A DNA stretch of 64,000 bases, from assembly GCA_002320455.1 (NCBI GenBank), contig DCKU01000018.1:2521-66520 (forward strand), in the 5' to 3' direction. Made by a program: the position numbers and the translations under genes. The DNA is from Salinisphaera sp. UBA1666. GTDB taxonomy: Bacteria > Pseudomonadota > Gammaproteobacteria > Nevskiales > Salinisphaeraceae. Positions 51,846-59,688 of this stretch are shown one piece after another; positions within the stretch are counted from its first letter, which is position 1, and the number at the start of each line of letters is the position of its first letter. The notes under the pieces were generated by a model. It was not told where the DNA came from. It was given only the letters and a program-made list of their open reading frames with translations, and did no database searches.

Positions 51846-52943
51846 ATGGCCAAGACTGATACATCCAAAAGCGGCGGCTTCGATCCGCTGGCCATTCTGC
51901 TGGAGGGCCGTGCGTTCTTTGGCCTGGTGGCCATCATCGTTGTCTTTTCGCTGCTCTCGCCGAACTATCTGACGGTCGACAACCTGCTGACCATGACCTC
52001 GCACGTGGCCATCTTTGGCCTGCTGGGGCTGGGCATGTTGCTGGTCATTCTGACCGGCGGCATCGATCTGTCGGTGGGGTCGACGCTGGGCCTGTGCGGC
52101 GTGATGACCGGGTTTTTCATCCACGGCATCGATCTGGGCCCGCTGGGCTATACCGCCTACCCGCCGATCTGGGTGGTCGCGCTCCTGGTCTGCGGCGTTG
52201 GCGCGCTGGTGGGACTGGTCAACGGCGTGCTGGTGGCTTATTTCAAGGTGCCGTCGTTCGTAGCCACGCTGGGCGCGCTGTATGCGGTGCGCGGTATCGC
52301 GCTGCTGATTACCGACGGGCTGACCTATAACAATCTCGGCGGTCAGGAGGCCCTGGGGAACACCGGGCTGGACTGGCTGGGCTTCAACCGGCTGCTGGAT
52401 ATCCCGGTCGGCGTGATCATCATGGCGGTGGTGGCTATTGTACTGTCGATCACGCTGAACCGTACGGCGTTCGGCCGCTGGCTCTATGCCACCGGCGGCA
52501 ACGCTCGCGCCGCCCGCCTGTCGGGCGTGCCGACCCAGTTCGTCACGGTCATGGTCTTTGTACTGTCCGGCGTCTGCGCGGCCATCGCCGGCCTGGTACT
52601 GACCTCTCAGCTGACCTCGGCCGGGCCCACGGCAGGCACCACCTACGAGCTGACCGCTATCGCTACCGTCGTCATCGGCGGTGCCGCGCTGGCCGGGGGC
52701 GTGGGCAACGTGCGCGGCACGCTGCTGGGTGCCTTCGTGATCGGCTTTCTCTCGGATGGCCTGGTCATCGTGGGCGTATCCAACTATTGGCAGATGGTCT
52801 TCACGGGCGTGGTGATTGTGTTGGCCGTGCTGCTGAACTCCATCGACACCAAGAAACGTCGCCGGCCGGCCAAGGCCGCGGCGTCGCCTGAAAAAACATC
52901 CCACAACAAGAGCGCGCAGGGGCCGGCCAAGTCGGCCTCGTAG
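51846..52943 (+). CDS. CUT2 sugar ABC transporter permease (EryF/RbsC-like)
   Basis: Permease of 365 residues with about eight to ten helices. The family core is visible: TGGIDLSVGST near residue 72, GALYAVRGIALLITDG, and ATGGNARAARLSGVP near 215. The basic cytoplasmic C-terminus (KKRRRPAKAAASPEK) is longer than in RbsC. It forms a homodimer in this transporter class, which explains the single permease gene. The ATPase gene is upstream and the binding-protein gene follows after 62 bases. Confidence 0.94.
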   Translation: MAKTDTSKSGGFDPLAILLEGRAFFGLVAIIVVFSLLSPNYLTVDNLLTMTSHVAIFGLLGLGMLLVILTGGIDLSVGSTLGLCGVMTGFFIHGIDLGPLGYTAYPPIWVVALLVCGVGALVGLVNGVLVAYFKVPSFVATLGALYAVRGIALLITDGLTYNNLGGQEALGNTGLDWLGFNRLLDIPVGVIIMAVVAIVLSITLNRTAFGRWLYATGGNARAARLSGVPTQFVTVMVFVLSGVCAAIAGLVLTSQLTSAGPTAGTTYELTAIATVVIGGAALAGGVGNVRGTLLGAFVIGFLSDGLVIVGVSNYWQMVFTGVVIVLAVLLNSIDTKKRRRPAKAAASPEKTSHNKSAQGPAKSAS

Positions 52944-53005
52944 CGCGCCCGACAGCGACCACAACGCAAGACACAACGCCAAACAACGCGACAGAGGAGA
53001 CAGGC

Positions 53006-53989
53006 ATGTTCACCAAAAAACTAGCCACTTTGGCCACGGTGGCCATCGTCGGTGTCACGGCCCTGGCCGGCATCGGCACGGCCCAGGCCGCGCAAGACAA
53101 GCTGATGACCATCATCGTCAACAACCCGTCGAACCCGTACTGGCAGACCGAGGGCAACGTGGCCGCCGACGAGGCCAAGCGGCTGGGCTACAAGGCCAAC
53201 GTCGTGGCCCACAACGGCGACACCAACACCGAGCGCAACCAGATCGATACCGCCATCACCAACCACTCGGCGGCCATCATCCTGGACCCGGCCAACGCCG
53301 ATGGCTCGATCGGCTCGGTGAAGAAAGCCGTGGCCGCGGATATTCCGGTCATCATCGTCAACGCCGAGATCAACGAGCAGGGCCTGGCCAAGGCACAGCT
53401 GGTCTCCAACAACGCCCAAGGTGCCGCACTTGGCGCCATGCAGTGGATCAAGGCCATGGGCACCACGGATGCCAAGTACGCCGAGCTCAAGGGCCCGCCG
53501 TCCGACAACAACGCGGCCACGCGTGCCAACGGCTACAAGACCGTGCTCTCCCAGTATCCCGGCTTGAAGCAGGTCGCCTCGCAGGTGGCCAGCTGGGACC
53601 GCACCGAAGGCCACAACAAGATGCAGGGCATGCTGCAGGCCAACCCCAAGATCAAGGGCGTGATTTCGGGTAACGACGATATGGCCCTGGGCGCGATCTC
53701 GGCCCTCAAGGAAGCCGGCAAGCTGGATCAGGTGACCGTCGGCGGCTTCGACGGCTCGCCCGCGGCCATCGATTCCATCAAGGCCGGCGAGCTGGCCTAC
53801 ACGGTGCTTCAACCGGTCGCGGTCTTCGCCAAGCAGGCGGTGCAGCAGGCCGACCACTACATCAAGCACGGCAACACCGGCGTGAAAAAAGAAAAGCAGC
53901 TCTTTGACTGCATTCTGATCACCAAAGACAAGGCCGACGATTTCGTCGCCCCGTTCACGCTGGCCAGCATGACCGACAACGGCAAGTAA
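53006..53989 (+). CDS. CUT2 sugar ABC transporter, periplasmic binding protein (EryG/RbsB-like)
   Basis: Type 1 periplasmic binding protein, 327 residues, with a signal peptide ending AQA-AQ near 30. NPSNPYWQTEGNVAADEAKRL, NGDTNTERNQID and SGNDDMALGAISAL are typical of the ribose-binding family. The ATG at 53006 follows GAGGAGA. Likely ligand is erythritol or L-threitol from context only. A terminator directly after the gene probably lowers transcription of the enzymes that follow relative to this binding protein. Confidence 0.94.
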   Translation: MFTKKLATLATVAIVGVTALAGIGTAQAAQDKLMTIIVNNPSNPYWQTEGNVAADEAKRLGYKANVVAHNGDTNTERNQIDTAITNHSAAIILDPANADGSIGSVKKAVAADIPVIIVNAEINEQGLAKAQLVSNNAQGAALGAMQWIKAMGTTDAKYAELKGPPSDNNAATRANGYKTVLSQYPGLKQVASQVASWDRTEGHNKMQGMLQANPKIKGVISGNDDMALGAISALKEAGKLDQVTVGGFDGSPAAIDSIKAGELAYTVLQPVAVFAKQAVQQADHYIKHGNTGVKKEKQLFDCILITKDKADDFVAPFTLASMTDNGK

Positions 53990-54006
53990 GGCCCATCGGA
54001 ACGCTA

Positions 54007-54038
54007 GCCGACGTTCGTCAGGGCGTCGGCTTTTTTTT
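54007..54038 (+). terminator. Intra-operon terminator/attenuator between transporter and kinase genes
   Basis: GCCGACG and CGTCGGC form a perfect 7-bp stem around a 10-base loop, followed by TTTTTTTT. The kinase Shine-Dalgarno (CGGAG) begins 2 bases later, with no room for a standard promoter, so partial readthrough is probably how the kinase genes are expressed. Confidence 0.85.
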
Positions 54039-54050
54039 CGCGGAGACGTC

Positions 54051-55796
54051 ATGAGTTATCTCTTCAACAAGCCCGCCGATTTCGTCGATGAGTCCATCGA
54101 CGGGTTCGTGGCCGCCCATCCCGATCTGGTCAAGCGCGTACCCGGCGGCGTGGTGCGCGCCACCGAAACCCCGCCCGGGCAGGTCGCGATCGTCATCGGC
54201 GGCGGCTCGGGCCACTACCCGGCGTTTGCCGGTCTGGTGGGCGAAGGCCTGGCCCACGGGGCGGCCATGGGTAATATCTTTGCCTCGCCTTCGGCCCAGC
54301 AGATCTACTCCGTGGCCAAGGCCGCTGCCTCCGACGCCGGGGTGATCATGTCGTTTGGCAACTACGCCGGTGACGTCCTGAACTTCGGCATCGCCGCCGA
54401 GCGGCTCAAGGCCGAGGGCATTCCCGCCCGCTGTCTGCCGGTAACCGACGACGTCTGCAGCGGCCCGGTCGAGCGCACCGCCGAGCGCCGCGGTATCGCC
54501 GGCGATCTCACCGTGTTCCGGGCATTGGCCTATGCCGCCGAGCGCGGCGACGACATGGACGGCGTCTTTGATTTCGCTATGCGGGCCAACGACTTAACGC
54601 GCTCGTTCGGCGTGGCGTTTTCGGGCTGTACCCTGCCGGGGGCCAGCGAGCCGTTGTTCACCGTGCCCGCGGGCCGCATGGGCGTGGGCATGGGCATCCA
54701 CGGCGAGCCGGGTATCGACGAAATCGACCTGCCCAGCGCGCACGAGCTGGGCGTCATGCTGGTTGACCGGCTCCTGGAAGAGCGGCCGGTGGGCCTGGCG
54801 CGCGCCGGCACGCCTCGCGTGGGCGTGATGTTGAACGGCCTGGGCGCGGTCAAGTACGAAGAGCTGTTTGTGCTCTATAAGAGCGTGTCCGAGCGCCTGG
54901 CCGACGCCGGCCTGACGGTCATCAACCCCGAGGTGGGCGAACTGGTCACCAGCTTCGAAATGGCCGGTGTATCGCTGACGCTGTTCTGGCTGGACGACGA
55001 CATGGAAGCCGTCTGGACCTCGCGCGCACAGACGCCGGCCTACAACCGCTTCGATACGCCGATTTCGGGTACCCCGCGCCAGGGCGAGGCGCAGACGCTG
55101 ACCGAACTCGAGGCCGAGGCACCGGCGGCCAGTGATGTATCAAAAGAGCAGGCCCCAGCCATACTGGCAGTGGTCGAGGCGGTCCACGCCGAGATCGAGA
55201 AAGAAGCCGAGGCGCTCGGCAAGCTGGATGCCATCTCCGGCGACGGCGATCACGGCATCGGCATGTTCACCGGCGCCCAGGCGGCGCTGGCGGCAGCCCG
55301 GCGCGCGGTGGATGCCGGCTGCGGGGCCGGCACTGTGCTGGAACGTTCCGGTGACGCCTGGGCCAACGAGGCCGGCGGCACGTCCGGGGCCCTCTGGGGC
55401 TTGGGCCTGCGCACACTGGGCGCGCGCCTGGGGGATCAAGACACGATCAAAGCGCCCGCCGTGGCGGCCGGCGTACGCGAAGCGGTGGATGCCATCCAGC
55501 GCCTGGGTGGCGCCCGGGTCGGTGACAAGACGCTGATCGACGCCATGGCGCCGTTCGCCGATACGCTGGTCGCCGAGGTCGAGGCCGAAAAATCGCTGTG
55601 CCAAGCCTGGCAGACGGCCAGTGAAAACGCCGCCGCCGCCGCTGAAGCCACCGCCGAACTCAAGCCTAAACTAGGCCGGGCCAAGAATCACAGCGACAAG
55701 AGCGTGGGCCATCCGGATCCGGGCGCGGTGTCGTTTGCCTTGATTACCGCGGCCGCCGGCGCCACGTTGGCCCAACTTAAAGAGAACGCATCATGA
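54051..55796 (+). CDS. Fused DhaK-DhaL ATP-dependent ketose kinase (candidate L-erythrulose kinase)
   Basis: 581 residues fusing a DhaK substrate domain (about 1-335) to a DhaL ATP domain (about 370-581), the layout of ATP-dependent dihydroxyacetone kinases. The substrate site is intact: His55 (GSGHYP), Asp108 (YAGDV) and His217 (GIHGEP), matching E. coli DhaK His56, Asp109, His218. In DhaL, Asp393, Asp398 and Asp400 ([10 protein letters not shown]) bind magnesium-ATP. Dihydroxyacetone cannot be excluded, but the two isomerase genes that follow favour L-erythrulose, giving L-erythrulose-1-phosphate, as in LerK. It overlaps the isomerase gene by 4 bases. Confidence 0.9.
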   Translation: MSYLFNKPADFVDESIDGFVAAHPDLVKRVPGGVVRATETPPGQVAIVIGGGSGHYPAFAGLVGEGLAHGAAMGNIFASPSAQQIYSVAKAAASDAGVIMSFGNYAGDVLNFGIAAERLKAEGIPARCLPVTDDVCSGPVERTAERRGIAGDLTVFRALAYAAERGDDMDGVFDFAMRANDLTRSFGVAFSGCTLPGASEPLFTVPAGRMGVGMGIHGEPGIDEIDLPSAHELGVMLVDRLLEERPVGLARAGTPRVGVMLNGLGAVKYEELFVLYKSVSERLADAGLTVINPEVGELVTSFEMAGVSLTLFWLDDDMEAVWTSRAQTPAYNRFDTPISGTPRQGEAQTLTELEAEAPAASDVSKEQAPAILAVVEAVHAEIEKEAEALGKLDAISGDGDHGIGMFTGAQAALAAARRAVDAGCGAGTVLERSGDAWANEAGGTSGALWGLGLRTLGARLGDQDTIKAPAVAAGVREAVDAIQRLGGARVGDKTLIDAMAPFADTLVAEVEAEKSLCQAWQTASENAAAAAEATAELKPKLGRAKNHSDKSVGHPDPGAVSFALITAAAGATLAQLKENAS

Positions 55797-56275
55797 GTCA
55801 TCCATTGCGCATCATCATCGGCTCCGACGAAGCCGGCTATCAGTACAAGGAAGCCCTGAAGGCTGACATGCAGGCCAGCGCCGACGTGGCCTCGGTCGAG
55901 GACATGGGCGTGGACGAGGCCGCCAAGACACCGTATCCCACGGTGGCCATCGCCGCCGCGCACAAGATTGCTGCCGGCGAGGCGGATCGCGCGCTGCTGA
56001 TCTGTGGCACCGGTCTGGGCGTGGCCATTTCGGCCAACAAGGTCGAGGGCATCCGTGCGGTCACCGCCCACGACGGCTACTCGGTCGAGCGGGCCATCAA
56101 GTCCAACGATGCCCAGGTGCTGTGCTTCGGCCAGCGGGTCGTGGGCCTGGAGCTGGCGCGCAAGTTGGCCGCCGAGTGGCTGACCTATCGGTTTGATCCC
56201 GAGTCGTCCTCGGCCAAGAAAGTGGCCGTGATCGATAACTACGAGAAGACGGGTGACTCTAGCCCCGTCGAGTAA
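55793..56275 (+). CDS. rpiB: RpiB/LacAB-family sugar-phosphate isomerase (EryI/DerI-like)
   Basis: 160 residues of the RpiB fold. The catalytic base Cys71 ([15 protein letters not shown]) is present. Two His residues of E. coli RpiB are changed: His10 of the DHxG motif is Glu13 (SDEAG), and ring-opening His99 is Ser104 (IKSNDAQVL), at exactly the same spacing from the Cys (33). An enzyme for D-erythrulose-4-phosphate to D-erythrose-4-phosphate would not need ring opening, so the changes agree with the EryI/DerI role suggested by context. Its start overlaps the kinase stop (ATGA). Confidence 0.9.
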   Translation: MSHPLRIIIGSDEAGYQYKEALKADMQASADVASVEDMGVDEAAKTPYPTVAIAAAHKIAAGEADRALLICGTGLGVAISANKVEGIRAVTAHDGYSVERAIKSNDAQVLCFGQRVVGLELARKLAAEWLTYRFDPESSSAKKVAVIDNYEKTGDSSPVE

Positions 56276-56290
56276 GACCGGTTTACGCGC

Positions 56291-57043
56291 ATGATCATCG
56301 GCACCTCGTTCAAGCTGTATCTGAATCGCGCGGAAACGCTGGCCTGGGTGCGGGCGGCGGCCGATATCGCCACGCGCCATCCGGCCGTGGCCGGCGGCAA
56401 CGTCGATCTGGTGATCTTTCCCTCGATGCCCGTCATCGAGGGGGGCATGGCCGCCGGCGAGGGCGCGCCGCTGGCCTTCGGAGCTCAGGACCTGTTCTAC
56501 GAGGATCGCGGTGCGTTTACCGGCGCCGTCAGCGGCGCTGATCTGGCCGATCTGGGTCTTCGCTACGCCGAAATCGGCCACGCCGAGCGCCGCGCCGTGT
56601 TCGGAGAAACCGATGCCGTCATCGCCCGAAAGGTGGCTGCGGCAGCCCGCAATGGGCTCACCCCGTGGCTGTGTATCGGCGAGCCCGAAGCCGGTGATAG
56701 TGATGCGGCAGCGGCCTACTGCGTGGCTCAGCTCGAGGCCTGCCTGGCAGAGCTTTCCACGGTGACCAAGCTTGTCGTGGCTTACGAGCCCGTCTGGGCC
56801 ATCGGCCAGGCGACCTCGGCCGGGGCCGATCACATTACCGCAGTCACGGCGGCCCTCCGGCGCCGTCTCATGAGTGCCCGGCAGATTGCCGACGCACGTA
56901 TCGTGTACGGCGGCAGCGCCCAGCCGGGCACGCTGACCGAACTGGGCGAGGCCGTGGATGGCCTGTTCCTGGGCCGTTTTGCCCACGACACCCAGGCGTT
57001 CGCCCGTATCGTTGATGAGGCCGCAGCGCTTGTAGCCCGGTGA
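56291..57043 (+). CDS. tpiA: Triosephosphate-isomerase-like enzyme (EryH-like)
   Basis: TIM-barrel protein, 250 residues. Catalytic Lys8, His97 (IGHAERR) and Glu166 (VVAYEPVWAIG) are all present, with the YGGS phosphate loop. The N-terminal N-x-K of ordinary TIM is Ser6-x-Lys8 (GTSFK), and GHSERR is GHAERR, so it is a diverged paralogue. In Brucella the similar EryH isomerises L-erythrulose-1-phosphate (L-3-tetrulose-4-phosphate) to D-erythrulose-4-phosphate, the step missing between the kinase and RpiB-like enzyme here. Last gene of the operon, 15 bases after rpiB. A housekeeping TIM should exist elsewhere. Confidence 0.88.
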   Translation: MIIGTSFKLYLNRAETLAWVRAAADIATRHPAVAGGNVDLVIFPSMPVIEGGMAAGEGAPLAFGAQDLFYEDRGAFTGAVSGADLADLGLRYAEIGHAERRAVFGETDAVIARKVAAAARNGLTPWLCIGEPEAGDSDAAAAYCVAQLEACLAELSTVTKLVVAYEPVWAIGQATSAGADHITAVTAALRRRLMSARQIADARIVYGGSAQPGTLTELGEAVDGLFLGRFAHDTQAFARIVDEAAALVAR

Positions 57044-57106
57044 GAGCTATTACTCGGCCAGTGGCTTACTAGGGCGCAAGATCCGTGTCGGGTATATAGT
57101 GCCACC

Positions 57107-57334
57107 ATGGCAAATATCGAACAGATCAAAGAAGAAATTGGCTGGCTCAAAGTCGTTTTCGCCGTGGTGGTCGCCGTAGATGCTTCGTTAATCGCTTGGC
57201 TTGCCCAGCACTATGCGAGCGCTAGCCGAGTTTTAGTAGTTAGCGGATTTCTTGGCGCTTTGATTCTTTCGCTTAGCGTTGCTTATGTGAATCGCCGCGC
57301 GTATCGCTTGATTCGCGGCATGGAGAATTTGTGA
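57107..57334 (+). CDS. Two-helix membrane protein of 75 residues, function unknown
   Basis: Begins MANIEQIKEEIGWLKVVFAV; a short amphipathic start is followed by helices at about 14-34 and 42-60 and a basic tail (YVNRRAYRLIRGMENL). Many bacteria have small proteins of this layout, without known function. Codon choice is more A/T-rich than in the flanking genes. TATAGT ends 7 bases before the ATG, so the transcript may be almost leaderless. Its stop overlaps the start of a 22-residue membrane peptide (TGATG). Same length and order as the pair at 39655-39968. Confidence 0.65.
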   Translation: MANIEQIKEEIGWLKVVFAVVVAVDASLIAWLAQHYASASRVLVVSGFLGALILSLSVAYVNRRAYRLIRGMENL

Positions 57335-57402
57335 TGGAGTGGTTAGTTGTCACGGCCCTAGCAGCCCTTGTCGGAGCGTTAGTCGTCGCAGTCCGAGTTT
57401 GA
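57334..57402 (+). CDS. 22-residue single-helix membrane microprotein
   Basis: MEWLVVTALAALVGALVVA followed by VRV. It starts inside the stop of the preceding gene (TGATG), so it would be translated by coupling. The whole peptide is one hydrophobic helix. Supported by position and composition only. Confidence 0.45.
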   Translation: MEWLVVTALAALVGALVVAVRV

Positions 57403-57420
57403 GCATCTAACGAATTGCTG

Positions 57421-57450
57421 CAGCCGCCCGATCCTGCGGGCTTGCGGCTG
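57421..57450. terminator. Possible hairpin terminator between the microprotein and ribokinase genes
   Basis: CAGCCGC and GCGGCTG arms enclose a second small CCCG/CGGG stem. No T run follows on either strand, so it is a weak candidate. Confidence 0.3.
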
Positions 57451-57461
57451 GGCTTCGGCGT

Positions 57462-58370
57462 TCAGGCCAGTGCGGCGGCCAGCGCCGTGTGCGTCGGCAT
57501 GCCGCTACGCGCGCCAGCCTGCGTCACGGACAATCCGCCGGCGGCCACGGCCCATGTCACAGCCTCGCGGACCGACTTGTCCTGGCTGCGCGCCCAGGCG
57601 AACGCCCCCACGAAGGTGTCGCCGGCACCTGTGGTGTCCACCACATCGGCCGGTGCGCCGGCCACGTGGCCGCGGCCGTCCGCGCCCTCTCGGCCGTGCC
57701 AGACCGCGCCGTCGGCGCCCAGCGTGATCACCACGCCCACGGCATAGGTCTCGGCCAGCTCGGCGGCCAGGGTCTGGGCTCCGGCCGGGTCGTCGGGTAC
57801 GCCAGCACCGCCGATCAACGCGGCCTCGGCCGCGTTGACGATCAGCCAATCCAGTGCCTCTACCGCGTAGGGCGCAAGCGACGCCGCGGGGGCGGCGTTC
57901 AGCATGGTTTCGGCGCCCTGGGCGCGCCCGGCCTTTAGGGCGGCGTTCACGAAAGCGGGCGTGGTCTCGAGCTGGGCGAGTACCACGCGGGCGCTTTCGA
58001 ATATCGTCTCGGCGTTGTCAATCGCCCCCAGCTCACCGTTGGCCCCCGGCACCACGATGATGCAGTTCTCGCCGGCCGTATCGACGCTGATCATGGCGAT
58101 GCCGCTGGCGGGGCCGATGGTGGCCAGAGCCGCGGTGTCGATAGATTCGGCGGCCAGGGTGTCGCGGATACGCTGGCCGAAATCGTCTGCGCCCACAGCC
58201 CCCACAAAGCGCATGGGGCTACCCAAGCGCGCGGCGGCTACGGCCTGATTGGCGCCCTTGCCACCGTCGTGTACGCCGTAGCCGTCGGCGATCAGCGTCT
58301 CGCCGGGGGCCGGCTGATGGTCCACCCGGGCAACGAGATCCATATTGGCACTGCCGGCGACGATGATCAT
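57462..58370 (-). CDS. rbsK: Ribokinase
   Basis: PfkB-family kinase of 302 residues. GGKGANQAVAAARLG is the first signature, and DTTGAGDTFVGAFAW holds the catalytic Asp. The substrate lid region (GSANMDLVARVDHQPAPGET) fits ribokinase. It is convergent with the tetritol-type operon, so it is not co-transcribed, though ribose or a related sugar might share the transporter. It is 78 bases downstream of DUF429 on the same strand. Confidence 0.88.
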   Translation of the reverse strand: MIIVAGSANMDLVARVDHQPAPGETLIADGYGVHDGGKGANQAVAAARLGSPMRFVGAVGADDFGQRIRDTLAAESIDTAALATIGPASGIAMISVDTAGENCIIVVPGANGELGAIDNAETIFESARVVLAQLETTPAFVNAALKAGRAQGAETMLNAAPAASLAPYAVEALDWLIVNAAEAALIGGAGVPDDPAGAQTLAAELAETYAVGVVITLGADGAVWHGREGADGRGHVAGAPADVVDTTGAGDTFVGAFAWARSQDKSVREAVTWAVAAGGLSVTQAGARSGMPTHTALAAALA

Positions 58371-58447
58371 AGGCGTTCAAATCGAGTGACAACGGCGGTT
58401 ATTCCACCACGACCGGGGACGCGCTGTCGCGGGTGGGCTGGCTTGCT

Positions 58448-59206
58448 TCAGTAACAGATGCGCACAGGCAGGCCGGCCGAGTCGATCGGCGGCGCGTCGG
58501 GCAGCGTTGTGTAGCGGCCGGCTGCGATGCGCTCGGCCGAGTAGAGGCTGGCGTACGCATCGGCGATATCGTCATCAGCGACCCGGCTTGCGGTATGTCG
58601 CGCGCGCAGAATTTCAAATCCGTCGCGGCCGTAGCGCGAAAGGATCAGGGCGAGACGGTCATAAGCGCCCAGCCCGCTCTTCTTGGCATGGGCCATCGGT
58701 GCGAGCATGCCAGGCGCACAGCCGCTCATTTCAGCCTGCCAGGCCGCAAACGCCAACTCCGGATGGACTTCATAGACGCTGGCCGACAACGCCGGGCGCG
58801 CATGCAATAGCGTCTCGACTTCGCGGATCTTGGCAAACAGATGATAGGCCTGGGCCGAGACGCCGCCAGCGTCGTGGCGCTTGTTGATGTCGCTGGCCTG
58901 GGCGTGAGCCTCGCGCAGCGACAAGCCCTGTGTTTCAGCCCAGACGGCCGGGCGGGTGGCGGTCCAGAACACGCTATTGCCCCGCGCGCGGCCCAGGGCG
59001 GCGCGTGCTGCGTGGTCACAGTCGCGGGTGCCGGCATCCATCAGTCCAATCGGCATGTCGATAGCCACGACATCGCGCCCGGCGACGACGCCTAGAGCAT
59101 CAAGCAGGCCAGCCAGCGTATCGCCGATCTCGGTGCCGCCGGCGTGCGCGGCCACCCAGCCCGCTGGGCAGCCGTCGATGCCGATACAGCGAGGCGAAGT
59201 ACTCAC
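58448..59206 (-). CDS. DUF429-family protein
   Basis: 252 residues with a GTG start at 59206. IGIDGCPAGWVAA at the N-terminus and IDMPIGLMDAGTRDCDHAAR are typical of DUF429, an RNase H-like fold of unknown function; the invariant acids IDG and DMPIG suggest a metal-dependent nuclease or hydrolase. It starts 3 bases after the stop of the upstream gene, so they are likely co-transcribed. Confidence 0.85.
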   Translation of the reverse strand: MSTSPRCIGIDGCPAGWVAAHAGGTEIGDTLAGLLDALGVVAGRDVVAIDMPIGLMDAGTRDCDHAARAALGRARGNSVFWTATRPAVWAETQGLSLREAHAQASDINKRHDAGGVSAQAYHLFAKIREVETLLHARPALSASVYEVHPELAFAAWQAEMSGCAPGMLAPMAHAKKSGLGAYDRLALILSRYGRDGFEILRARHTASRVADDDIADAYASLYSAERIAAGRYTTLPDAPPIDSAGLPVRICY

Positions 59207-59209
59207 GCC

Positions 59210-59626
59210 CTAGAACAGCGTTTGTTGCGGGTCCGGACGCTGGTGGCCGAACCGGGCGATCTGCTCGCTGGCCTGGCGCAGATGGGTAGCGATGCTGGAG
59301 AGTGCGGTCACCGTCGCAAACGGCTGATCCGCCAGGTGCGTCTTCACGTCCTGGCCGTCGCCCTCGGAGGCGGCCTGGAGAACCTGCTTCAGCAGCGCGA
59401 TATCGACCGGCTCGAACGTTTCGGGATATTTCCAGGCGTGCAGCTCGGCCGGACGATCCAGCTGCACCGAAAAAGCGGCATCGTGCAGCAGGCGCGCGGC
59501 CGCCTGCAGGTCGTCGCCGTAGCCGGCAGCGGCCTGGCGCCGGGCGAACTCGTGGCAGGCCGCCGCATCTACCCCGGCCATGTCGGCTAGGACGTTAGAC
59601 ATCGGCGTATCGTCGGCGTAGGCCAT
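59210..59626 (-). CDS. Hypothetical protein
   Basis: About 138 residues from the ATG at 59626; a TTG at 59647 and an ATG at 59602 are alternatives, none with a good ribosome site. Largely helical and Ala/Gln-rich, with LHAWKYPETFEPVDIALLKQVLQAA near the middle. No signal peptide or membrane segment. I do not recognise the family. It lies between ddl and the DUF429 gene on the same strand. Confidence 0.65.
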   Translation of the reverse strand: MAYADDTPMSNVLADMAGVDAAACHEFARRQAAAGYGDDLQAAARLLHDAAFSVQLDRPAELHAWKYPETFEPVDIALLKQVLQAASEGDGQDVKTHLADQPFATVTALSSIATHLRQASEQIARFGHQRPDPQQTLF

Positions 59627-59688
59627 GGCGTGCGTCAGCGGCTGCAAATGGGACAGGCGTTATAAAGACACGTCGCGCCGATGACAAG

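Noticed and set aside
51381..52982. A 533-codon minus-strand frame over the sugar ATPase and permease genes
   Set aside because: Antisense to conserved transporter motifs, Gln/His/Arg-rich, with no start signal or homology.
57101..57110. GCCACCATGG at the start of the small membrane gene, an exact match to the eukaryotic Kozak consensus
   Set aside because: All surroundings are bacterial; a chance match of a short word, with no vector or reporter sequence around it.
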